From positions 372,001-436,000 of the forward strand of contig OZ017752.1 in NCBI GenBank assembly GCA_963969365.1: a DNA stretch of 64,000 nucleotides. The letters are read 5' to 3'. Below the pieces are notes generated by a model that saw only the letters and a program-made list of their open reading frames with translations, did no database searches and was not told the origin of the DNA. A program made the translations under genes and the position numbers. Of this stretch, positions 43,501 to 53,106 are shown in pieces (positions within the stretch are counted from its first letter, which is position 1; the number at the start of each line of letters is the position of its first letter). The DNA is from Asterochloris sp. CNOR1 (taxonomy: Eukaryota > Chlorophyta > Trebouxiophyceae > Trebouxiales > Trebouxiaceae).

Positions 43501-46500
43501 CAGCAAACGTTGCAGGACACCCCAGCAAAGGCCATGGCCCTCAGCCACCACACCCTTGCACCAAAGCAGTGGTTGAAAGTGCAACACTCCTTCACTTTTG
43601 CCCATCGCCCCACATGTGTGAGCTCCAGCAACTGGGCAGGCATCAAACTTGGTACCAGGCATGAATGCATTGGGTGCTGGTCTATGTAGCATTGCATCCA
43701 CAACCGCATTCAGCCTACCACTTGCGGGTTAGTCTACCACATGTTGCAGCACATGCCATTCACAGGTGCTGGTGGCTCTTTTGCACAGCCAACTTCTCTT
43801 GCTGCAGGTCGGCCTTGACACTTGTATACCATAGAGCTTGACAAGGCTATGCCATCAAGGTCTCCTAGACAGTGTCTGTGGTCACTTGACTTCCCCATGC
43901 TGAGCTGGACTTGATCACTTTCACCCCCACCCAGCGGCCCACACCTTTTTCACTGTATCTGCAGCCTGCTTCATCAGGAGTTTGCCCACATTGGTTGACC
44001 CCGTGAAGCCGATCTTGCGCACCTCAGGCGACGCCAGCAGCGTGTTGCCTGCACAGCAGCATGCACAGATGCGGTGGGACATGTCATGCGCTGCTGGATG
44101 CACATTTTGGGTCTTCCGCAACACAACTTCATAGTGAGTGCCTTGCACTGCTGCATGCACATCCAGACCCTCACGCAACACAGCAACATGACGAGTCCAT
44201 TGCCAGCAAGGCAATGCACATCCTGGCTATCCCCACACAATTGGCAGCCAGTGAGGCTCCCTTGCATGCTTTTCATCAGCTGGATCACCACTGCTTGGAG
44301 GTGTCCACAGTCAACAGCGTGCTGCCGTACCAGGCAGGCATGGCACTTGCCAACCCTACTTTCCATGAGCATTGTGCTCAAGTCCACACATGGCCTGGGC
44401 ATTGAGAGGGTCTGGGCAGTAACCTGCCACTGCTCACCCAGGCCAGCTCATCCAGGCCACCTCATCCAGGCCAGGACTACCGCTGGTCAAGTAACAGCAC
44501 ACACTGGACGGGAACTTCTCTGAGCAGGCCAATCAGCTGTGCCACTCTCTGCAGCATGACCTCGTGCACTTGCAATCCCCTGCTGCAGATGAGTTGGCCA
44601 TCAGTATGACCAGCCTTGGTCCAGGTGTTCTTGAAACCCTGACAGTGCTGCCTTGCCACCTTAACTGACGAATGGCTTTGTTGCAGCTTGTGCTTGGGAC
44701 TGGTTGCATACATGCACCCATGAGCACAGAGATGTACACCAGGACACCCGATACTGCCGCCTGCAGGCCTCACCTATCTGCTTGGCATCGCCCACAACAA
44801 TGTTGAGCACACCAGGGGGGATGCCTGCCCGCCGCGCAAGCTCAGCCAGCGCTAGCGCAGTCAGCGGGGTGGCCTCTGCAGGTTTGAGGACCACCTGCAT
44901 CAGAAGCCTCATAAGTCAAGCTGGGTGACAGGAACTTTTGCATCATCTTGATGAATGATCTATTGAGCAGATGAGCCAGGGACCGCAGAAGGAACCACAG
45001 AAGAAGGGGTCAGGGGGCACCTCCAGCCTTAACAGAACCACGCAACTGCAGGCAATAGCTGCCTCTCACATGCAGCAAATGGCTTCAAGATGCTGCTTGC
45101 TCAGCCCAGGTGTGCCTGGGAGCCCGTCCTTGAGATACTGATGTGTCTTTGGGAAGCTCACCAAATGGCCCATGTCTGTTAGACCCTCTAGCACACAGCA
45201 TTGGCAGCAGCCCATAGCTTGTGGTCTTTAGCCTACTTGCAGGACAGCCTGCTGCCAGCCCAGCAAGCAAAACCTGGTTGACCCCTGGTCCTAGCCCATT
45301 GCCTCCATGCTATCCATTCTGAGATGGGGATTGTGCATGACTCACTGGGCGGCCCAAAGACATGGATAGGGCCACCTTGTAGGTGATCGGAATCAAACAC
45401 TTCCAGCAGCAATCAGTCATCTACCCGGCAGGCCCACAGCCCAGAATGCACAATACAAGTATGGTCTTGCGCACCTTGCACCGGCCAGCCCACCGCAATG
45501 GCAGGTGGTTGATCAGGATCGCGAGCATCTCAGGTGCCGTACCGCCTCTCACAGGAAACCCAGACCAAGTCTAGTGTGCGCACAACTCACCGGGCAGCCC
45601 ACAGCGATGGCGGGGGACACCTTGCGGGTGATCATGCTGAAGGGGAAGTTCCAGGGCGTGATCGCCCCCACCACTCCAATGGGCTGCTTCATCACGACGG
45701 GGCGGTGCGTGGAGCTGACAGTCTGCAGGAGGTCGCCATTCAAGCGCTTGCACTCCTCGGCAAACCACTCGATGGAGGCCACCCTGCATGCCAGAGGGGG
45801 AACCATGGGGGGGGACACTCTTCTGCAAACCACTCGATGGAGGCCACCCTGCATGCCAGAGGGGAGACCATGGGGGGGACACTCTTCTGCAAACCACTCG
45901 ATGGAGGCCACCCTGCATGCCAGAGGGGGGACCATGGGGGGAAACACTCTTCTGCAAATCACTCGATGGAGGCCACCCTGCATGCCAGAGGGGGAACCAT
46001 GGGGGGAAACACTCTTCTGCAAACCACTCGATGGAGGCCACCCTGCATGCCAGAGGGGGAACCATGGGGGGAAACACTCTTCTGCAAACCACTCGATGGA
46101 GGCCACCCTGCATGCCAGAGGGGAGCCCATGGGGGGGGGACAGGGCAAGCCACAAACAGCCGACGGGGGCTGTCTGCCCATCTCACGGGCAGGCTCTCCT
46201 CAAGCATCTGCTGCAGCACGCAGACCCAGCCCTCTGAAAAACCATTGGGCTGGGTACCCCACAAAATTGTACCGCCCCTGATGCTCACCAAATGTTTGTC
46301 GTACAGGCTGCAATGCGGTCAGGTCAAGACACATCAGACAGCTGGCTAGCCCCGCCGCAGTGCTCACCCTGATACAAACTCCCCATGCGACTCCTTCAGG
46401 GGCTTGCCAGACTCCATTGTCATGATGGTGGCAATGTCATCTTCATGCTCCAGCACCAGTTGATACCTGCAGGCCTGTAATGATGAAAGGCGAGCAATGG

Positions 46501-47360
46501 CCTAACAGAGGGCTTTCAGAGACCAACAACACAGAGCCTCGGTGGCATGCTCCTGCAGAACTCTGCTGACACTGGGTACCCTTCCCACGAACACACTCAG
46601 CGCTCATGGGTGACCCAAACTCTGCACAGCCCCTCATCTTACCATTTGCGCATCAGTTTGGAGCGCTCCTTTGCCACCTTGCTCTTCCACTCAGGAAACG
46701 CTGATTGGGCAGCTGCAATGGCTGCAGACGTCTCATTCCCCTTCATGTTGGCCACTGTGGCCACCACCTCCCCTGTGGCTGGGTTCTGCACCTGCAGGCA
46801 GTCATGCATTGCTTAGTACTGTAGCTTGGGGATGGGTAGGCTTGGCAGCAAGAATGGCACAGAGCCCATGCGGGCTGCACACCAGAGCTGCAGAGACATT
46901 TGTGGGCATGGGCCAGATACTGCTTCAGGTGTGCTTGCCCAGTTGCTGCATGCCAGGCCCCCGCCTGCCCTGTTGTGCAACTACAGAGGCCTGGACTGCA
47001 TCCGTTTTATTGCATCAATATCCTCAGCAATTTGCTCTCATGCATGCTTATGCAACATGCATGCCTGAAACAGGCTTGGTAGCTTCATCGTCTTTTTCAG
47101 AAGCAGCAGCTCACATCAAAGGTAGACCCATCAGATGCTGAGACCCACTGCCCGCCAACGAATCCAGAAGTTTTGAGCAGGTCCTTATCTTTGAGATTGT
47201 CCAGCAAAGCCTTGCTGGCTTGCGGCTGGCCTGATGCCATTGCTCGGCACTGATGTACAGACACAGCAGGACTGTGCCCTGTCACCTGATGGCACGAGAC
47301 TGCTAGATTTACTCTATCAAGCACATGCAATCTGCCGGTTATAATGACCAAACGCTGCAT
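40584..47360 (-). CDS. SSADH: Succinate-semialdehyde dehydrogenase (ALDH5-type)
   Basis: Exons in transcript order: 47360-47115, 46791-46643, 46466-46368, 45783-45591, 44894-44774, 44048-43945, 43313-43173, 42432-42310, 41796-41656, 41359-41234, 40787-40584; 548 residues, all phases agree. Landmarks are FVGGQWVSA near the N-terminus, [39 protein letters not shown], the catalytic Glu in LELGG (about residue 308) and Cys in GQTC (about 342), ETFGP and the GLVGVNE-like C-terminal loop ending [18 protein letters not shown]. The enzyme oxidises succinic semialdehyde with NAD(P)+ in the GABA shunt, usually in mitochondria. The 45 residues before MASGQPQ may be a targeting peptide; the start at 47360 is uncertain (47462 is another in-frame ATG). 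Several introns hold junction copies, including a 65-bp minisatellite. Confidence 0.94.
43081..43233 (-). repeat. Copy of SSADH catalytic-cysteine exon end
   Basis: The exon 7 end (true copy 43168-43233) is duplicated at 43081-43150 in the next intron, about 87 bp away. Read on the minus strand, the true copy gives [13 protein letters not shown] and the copy gives [13 protein letters not shown]. The donor changed from CAG/GTGAGC to CAG/TTGAGA, which disables it. Confidence 0.85.
44028..44226 (-). repeat. Diverged copies of SSADH exon 6 acceptor region
   Basis: On the + strand the border block GCGTGTTGCCTGCACAGCAG plus CATGCACA (44040 on) has weaker relatives at about 44129-44165 and 44172-44222 with CGCAACACA, TTGCC/TTGCA and ATGCACATCC blocks, all in the upstream intron. 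Confidence 0.45.
45337..45640 (-). repeat. Three copies of SSADH exon 4 end plus donor
   Basis: The true border at 45578-45638 (CACAACTCACCGGGCAGCCC on the + strand, then ACCTTGCGGGTGATCATG) recurs at 45470-45530 (GCACCTTGCACCGGCCAGCC) and 45337-45396 (GCATGACTCACTGGGCGGCC then ACCTTGTAGGTGATCGG). The outer copy keeps the CTCAC donor complement; the middle one does not. Confidence 0.7.
45756..46136 (-). repeat. 65-bp minisatellite of acceptor plus exon start, six copies
   Basis: The block CACTCGATGGAGGCCACCCT plus GCATGCCAGAGGGG occurs at 45768, 45832, 45897, 45961, 46027 and 46091, a period of 64-65 bp. On the minus strand each copy holds a CTGGCATGCAG acceptor and the first 30 coding bases of SSADH exon 4 (peptide [10 protein letters not shown]). 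Only the copy nearest the exon (45783) continues into coding sequence. The copies differ at very few positions, so the array is young. Confidence 0.95.
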
Positions 47361-47515
47361 GGTGAAAGCGATGAGCAGGCAGGATGAAGGGTTGTTTGTA
47401 ACCCAGGTGTGGTTTGTCTTCTTTCTGATTTGCTGCATGAAACACTTGTTGTGTCCAACCATCGCGTGAGCCTCAGTCAGGTCTGGCTGCGCTCAAAAAG
47501 CTGCTGAGCAGCTGC
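47361..47515. promoter_or_regulatory. Shared promoter region of SSADH and BAG1-like genes
   Basis: Only 155 bp separate the divergent start codons. No clear TATA box is seen on either side. If the longer SSADH start (47462) is used, the space falls to 53 bp. Confidence 0.45.
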
Positions 47516-49858
47516 ATGGGATCGTCTAGCGTGAACATCCATATTTCCCTGGTTCACAAGTTAAACACACACGATGTAGAGGTAGCAGCTGCTGATGCCT
47601 GCTTGTTTAGTGGCCATCGGTCACGGGCTTCCCACACTTGGGTTTTGCCTCCTGTAGGTGCCAGCTGCAACCACATTTGGTCAGCTCAGGGTGAGGCCAT
47701 CAACCCTGCGCTTTCCTCTCCGCTGTCTGCAGGCATCGTGCCAACTCTGGCCATCTGTGCTGCAGGACTTGGCAGCGCAGAAGACTGGCATTGACAACCA
47801 TCATCTCAAGCTTCTGTGAGTTTGCGTCAGCCAAGCTTGCAGCAGCAGGCGCATGCATGCCCTGCCTCTGATTGCCACCATCCTGTCCGACAGCAGCATG
47901 TCCCCAGAAGCAAAACACTGCAAGTGTCATCCTGTGTTGGAAATCATGGCCTCTGGCGTTGCGCCGTGCAGCTTCAGAGGGCGCGAACGCCAGGATGGAG
48001 ACATACTGTTGACAGCTGGTGTCAAGAATGGTGAGCCTCCAACTGTGCTCCGCAATGAGGCATTACTCCCAGCTGCACAGGACCTGCTGACATGACATCT
48101 GCACTGACAGCAGAAGCCAGGACAAGACACCCTGCTTGCTCATCACCTGGCAAGCTCCCTGGAAGGCTGCTGTTGACTCAATGAAGAGGGCTATGGGCAT
48201 GTGTACTATCGTTGGCCGGCCCTTGCCAGACTGCTTAAGTCAGTTAGTACACAGTTGCCGCCTGGAAGGCCTGTTGTGTGCAATGCGTGAGGAAGAGAAC
48301 ACTCCGCCGCTAGTGTTGGCTGCCAGTGCAATCCAGCACCACCCTGGGCTGCTGCTCTCAATTTGATGCTGAGCACAGGTGCAGTGCACTCAGGCAAGCC
48401 ATCATTCAGCAGCATAGGGTGTCCAGGCCAACCCCCGGACTGCCCTGCTTGCAGGTGCCTTGGGCAGTACCCAGTGGGATCTTCCCTGCGCCACGGACCT
48501 TTACTTGGCAGTGAAGGGGTGATGAACAAGCTCATGACATGCCCTGCCTGCAGGTTTCAAGGTGATACAGCGGGGAATCTGATCAGCATAGGGAGGAGGC
48601 TAATACCACACCGCCCATGCCTGCAGGCTCTGCGTGAGGGTGCACACAAGCACAACATGCGATTGGCCGAGTGGCCATGAATGCTCGGCCTGCGTTGGCT
48701 GCAGGCCAAGCCCTGCACGCACGGGAGCAGATCTTGTTGCTGGCTCAGTGCCTTGCAATGCCTGGCCTACATTGCCTGCAGGCGCCAAGGTCAGCGTGGT
48801 GGAGACGCGGGCCTACCGTGAGGAGCAGGCCGATGCGATGGCCACCCAGCAGGCCAATGCCGCACTGCAGCAGCAGGAGGGCAGCGAGCAGGCAGGGATG
48901 CGGGGCAAGCTGGCGCCCATCCGCTTGCAAGTGGACGGCCTGCAGGCGCAGGTGAGGGGCCAGCGAGGCACTGCGCAGGTAGCTGAGATTGGGGAGACGG
49001 GGGCTGGTCAGGATCAGGGCTTTGTGGGGCTTGCAGGCAGACAGGTGGCAGGGTGGGACGAGAAGGGAGGCCCGTCCCCTGATAGGTGGCAGGGCTGCAG
49101 GCACAGGGGTGCTTTAGAAACTGCAGCTGGCTGACAGCAGAAGAGAGCCTGCTCCTGATTAGAGTCGACCTAGGGCTGAGTAGGGCAATAAGGCTGCTTT
49201 CAGATGGCAGGTTGGGCGGGGATGCAGGGGCAATATTGTTTGACACCAGATACATGGCTGGCAGGCACAGGAGAGCACTCAGAAAGGCAGCTGGCTACAA
49301 TGAGAGGGAGTACACCGGCTCAGGCACAAGGCATTCTTGGGGCCTGCAGATTGATGATCTGCATGATCACCAATCTGCAGGCTCGGTTGGGGCTCTTGAT
49401 TGGCAGGTCGGGCTGCAGGTGATGCGCTGACATCCTGCTGCGGTGATCATGCCTGACACGTTGCTGCTGGACGTGCTGCACATGCCTGACAGGCTGCTGT
49501 TGGACATGCCTGCCGCAGCTGCCCAGGACATGAGCTCCACCATTGTCCCAGTGCCAAGAATGTCCTCCCACCTGCAGGCTCTGGAGCTGCAGCACAACCC
49601 CATGGTGCCTGACGCCCGTAAGAAGGCCACCATACTGGTAGAGCTCTTAACACAGAAGCTGATCTCATTGGACAATGTGGAGGTGTCAGGTAAATTCTGC
49701 TTGAATTTACGATGGGTGCACACCATGTGGTTCGCAGATGACCCATACAGACTGGGCAATGTGTAGGTGACGCAAAAATGCTACGGAAGCAGGAAATCAA
49801 TCGCATCAACTCGCTGTGCGACGAGCTGGAGTCCCTCAAGAGCAGGCTCCCCCAATGA
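47516..49858 (+). CDS. BAG1: BAG1-like Hsp70 cochaperone (ubiquitin-like plus BAG domain)
   Basis: Seven exons (47516-47581, 47658-47690, 47766-47815, 47972-48030, 48782-48951, 49578-49689, 49767-49858) give 193 residues in phase. Residues 1-75 form a ubiquitin-like fold: VNIHISLVHKLNTHDVEVPA, then TTFGQLRDLAAQKTGIDNHH, then FRGRERQDGDILLTAGVKNG and AKVSVVE. A helical Gln/Ala-rich segment follows (YREEQADAMATQQANAALQQ), then a BAG-type bundle: RKKATILVELLTQKLISLDN, VEVSGDAKMLRKQEINRINS and LCDELESLKSRLPQ. Plant BAG1-4 proteins share this order and act as nucleotide exchange factors for Hsp70. Exon 2 is only 33 nt. The gap 48952-49577 might contain one more small exon, but the phase-0 join used here needs none. 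Confidence 0.85.
48937..49310 (+). repeat. Copies of BAG1-like exon 5 end
   Basis: The exon tail and donor at 48937-48995 (GGCCTGCAGGCGCAGGTGAG, later GGTAGCTGAGATTGGGGAG) is echoed at 49091-49145 (GGGCTGCAGGCACAGGGGTG, GCAGCTGGCTGACAG) and 49256-49310 (GGCTGGCAGGCACAGGAGAG, GCAGCTGGCTACAATG). Spacing is 155-165 bp. Confidence 0.55.
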
Positions 49859-50002
49859 CACAGCTTGCTCTCAGAATAGCCTCTCTTGAACTCATGACCA
49901 CCAGGACAGTGTTTGACTGTGGGCATTTGTGCCTCTCCCAGTATGCCTTTCGACAAGTCCAGTGGCATCTTCTGCTGATGCAGTAACTGATGAATTGCTG
50001 CA

Positions 50003-51881
50003 TCATGAACTGTTGATTCCAACACCTTTGCCGGCTGCATTGCCATACATGATCAGATTGGGGACAGTCTTGCGTATGAGATCGATTGGCAGAGCAAAGT
50101 TCACGCCGCTGCTTCTGCCAGAGCCTGCTTGGGTAAAGGTTGCGGTATTCATCCCCACCACACGACCTGCTGAGTCTAACAGTGGGCCTCCACTGTTGCC
50201 AGCAGAGATGGCTGCATCTGTCTGCATGCATTGAACGCTTTCTTCAGGCAGCTGGCTGAAGACAGCCAGCACAACAGGCAATAGACCCTTCCTTCAGGTA
50301 GCTGCCTTAGGCCAGAGGGACAGAGATTTGGACAGCCGCCTTACAGCCAGCGTCTGCAGGTAACTGCCATGGAGACACCCCTTCTGAAGCCGAGCAGGTG
50401 CAGGTATCATTGCTGTGCTCACCTGGATTGCGCCCGGCGTGAGCGTTCCAACAGGCGAGGGCACCGCCCTGTCCAAGCCGCTGACCAAACCTGCATGCAA
50501 CAAAACAGTTTGCCAACCCCACAGCCATTGGTATGACAGCAGGCCATGTGTTGCTGAGGAGACTATGCTGGCTGCCAATGCCAACAGGCCGTCTGGCCTG
50601 CATGCTCTATCTTCTGCTCTTGCCCATCATGCCATTTCTGCCGTCCACTCATACGCTCACCAGCTGTCAGGGTCTGGGGATTGGAGCCCAGAGGGTTGCC
50701 AATGGCATACAAAGCCTGCCCGACCCGCAGATCATAGGCAGTGCCCAGGGGCAAGCCTCTGAGCTGGCGGCCCTCAGCTCTGATGCGCAGCACTGCAATG
50801 TCGTGCTGGGGGTCTGTGCCTACTAGCTCAGCTGGAAAGTCTGTGGTTGAGCTGTCTGGGTTAGTCAGCTGCACCAACACGGCCTGCATGTACAGAGACT
50901 CTTCTGTGCTGGTGTGACAGCAACATTGCATGAGGGGACTAGATCTGCTGCCTTGATGGGGGACACCGCAACACCTGCCAGGAAGGATGCTGGCTGGTTT
51001 GAGCATGAATGGGCTCAGAGAGAAGCAGAATAGTTGCCGTAGGCAGGGCAGACAGCTCGATCACTGACACAAGAGACGCTGGCTGTCAGTACCACCAGCC
51101 GCAGGGACTGAGCAGGAAGCGGATCTGGCAAGTGAGTGTAAGTCTGCTGGAGCACCCTGCTTCCATCCAGCAGATGGTGTGGCCCAGCTCCCAAACGCTG
51201 AGTATCCCCACTTGCAACCAGCTCTCACCTGCTGGCCTCGCCTGTCTGCGGCCAGAGATGCCACGCAATGATAGTTAGTCACCACAAAGCCATCCTGGGT
51301 CCAGATGAAGCCGCTGCCTGTGCCCTCCACTACCTGTTCACCGCCTGCATGGACATGGCAGCAGAACATATGAGATGCTATGCTGAGCTGCTGCTCGCAG
51401 GGTGGCGGATAAAAGCCTTTCAGAGCTTGTGAGCAGTTGTGAGGACAGCTGAAAATTTGCACCAGCTCAGCCTGGCACAGCTCACCGTCCGAGTGTCACA
51501 TGCCGGCCTACATGGCTGAGCAGCAGAGCGATGCATGCAGGCAGCGCACCAACACCCTCGCTTGCCTGTCTGCTTCACATTGGCAATGGACACCACTGAG
51601 TCGGACACCTGCTCAAAGATCTCCTGGGCCTGCACCTCATCGATGATGGCTGCCTTAGCTGGTGCACAGCGCGCCGCAATGCAGGCACATGTTGCTGCCA
51701 GCAGAGCATGCCGACGCGTGACCGTGACATCTCCAGGCCTCACAGCCTGCTCAGGGGCCGAGCTGCTGCTTTCCTTAGGAGCGCCACTGCATTCAACAGA
51801 AGACCTCTTCCCCCTGTGGTGGTGCAAGTACTGCACTTGTTGTAATCTACTGAGCCTTGGACGCTGGGGTAGACACTTCAT
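50003..51881 (-). CDS. DEG5: DEG5-like thylakoid-lumen serine protease without PDZ domain
   Basis: Exons in transcript order are 51881-51566, 51344-51229, 50883-50661, 50490-50423 and 50221-50003 (313 residues, phases agree). The N-terminus is a plastid transit region followed by a twin-arginine lumen signal (VTRRHALLAATCACIAARCA). The protease domain has the trypsin-type triad: His131 in TNYHCV, Asp172 in QHDIAVL, Ser251 in SAGNSGGPL, plus LRVGQALYAIGNPLG. The protein ends with GVNFALPIDLIRKTVP and a short tail, with no PDZ domain, exactly the architecture of DEG5, which partners with DEG1/DEG8 in photosystem II D1 turnover. The donor after 51566 is GC (ACAG/GCAAGC). ATG at 51881 is preferred; a longer in-frame start at 52145 exists. 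The 3' end converges on the BAG1-like gene, 144 bp apart. Confidence 0.92.
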
Positions 51882-53106
51882 CAGTGACTTAGATCGGCAT
51901 GCATCAGGTAGGATGATGCGAAAACTCAGGACAACCTTGATGCTTGCATGCTGGAGGAGACTGGGGTGGACTATGGGCAGCATGTTGACGGCCAATTCAG
52001 CAACAGAGAGCTGAGGTCCATTAACATCATGGCTGATGCAGCTGTCAGGACCCTTGAGGACGCCAGTGTGACCAGGGACAGTGCTCAGACCTTGAAGGCC
52101 CGGCGAGCCAGATTGCTGCATGGGCCTCTGCAGCTGTGATAACATCAGCTGCGTGGCATCAGCTGACCAATTGAGGCAAGAGGCTGCGTCAATCTGAACC
52201 GCCTGGAGCCAAGCTGCTCTGTCTCAAAGAATCCGCTGCTGCCACAGTTGGCGCAACATTGACAGCCTCAGAAATGCCAGAATGCGCATGCCATGTCGGA
52301 TGCCAAACTCTGGCGCTTTGCAGGCTTGTCATTCCGCCCTGATTAATGTCGGAGATGTAATGAACCACCAGTGCTTGCACAGATCGGCAGAGAACATCAT
52401 CAGACCTGGTGAGCGCAGCATCCAGGTGATATATGTGCAACTGGATTTGTTCCTGTCTGTGTTTGTCAATGCGATGTTGGCAGCGCCAAGGTGCCCCAGG
52501 AGCTTCTGTGGCTTGGATGCCAGCTGTGGCCTCACACTGCAAATGCACCATGTGGGGTGCAGCTTCAAGACATGAAGTACCTTGGGGGGCTGTGCAGCTG
52601 GCAACTGGAGCCTGCAGCATGTACAAACGGACCACATTTGTGTCGGCTTATCCTGAGCAGTCCTGAGCACATTTGTGCTTGGCAGGGCAGGGAAGCGACT
52701 CGAGGCCAAAAAGGGTCACTGTCAGCCAGACTGTAAGCATTAAAAGTTATGTTCATGTACTAAGCGGGCGGTGCTTTTGTGCACAAGTATCAAGGGTTTG
52801 AGGAAATCCCTTGGCAGCCGGAAGTGCTGCAGCCAAGGCCTAGAACACCCTAGATAATGCCGTCTTCATTTGAATATCATCACATACAGATGTAGTCCAC
52901 TGCTGCATGAAGACGTTGCTGAGATGCAGCTCATGCAGACAGTGGTGCACAGAGATTCACTCACAACGCTGATTGTTATCGCATCAATGAATTTGCACAG
53001 AGATCATCACTCAATCAGTGCAAAGACAAAATCCCAAATAGTCATCGTCGCATGGCATGAGCTTACATATTCACACCTGATGGATACAGAGGGCCATGGC
53101 ACAAGT
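51882..53106. other. Gene-poor region between DEG5 and the second PAO-family gene
   Basis: About 1.2 kb contain only short frames without family resemblance. TTACA at 53063-53067 (TGTAA on the minus strand) lies 40 bp after the stop of the PAO-family gene and is its likely poly(A) signal. The part next to 51881 should hold the DEG5 promoter. Confidence 0.45.
53063..53067 (-). terminator. TGTAA polyadenylation signal of second PAO-family gene
   Basis: TTACA on the + strand is TGTAA on the transcript strand, 40 bp past the stop codon. Confidence 0.5.

Noticed and set aside
45756-46136. CRISPR-like direct repeats
   Set aside because: There are no unique spacers; the whole 65-bp unit repeats, the host is eukaryotic, and no cas genes exist.
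45505-46349. Overlapping long frames of 190-270 codons on both strands over the 65-bp array
   Set aside because: They arise because 65-bp units without stops keep several frames open. The only supported coding part is the SSADH exon 45591-45783.
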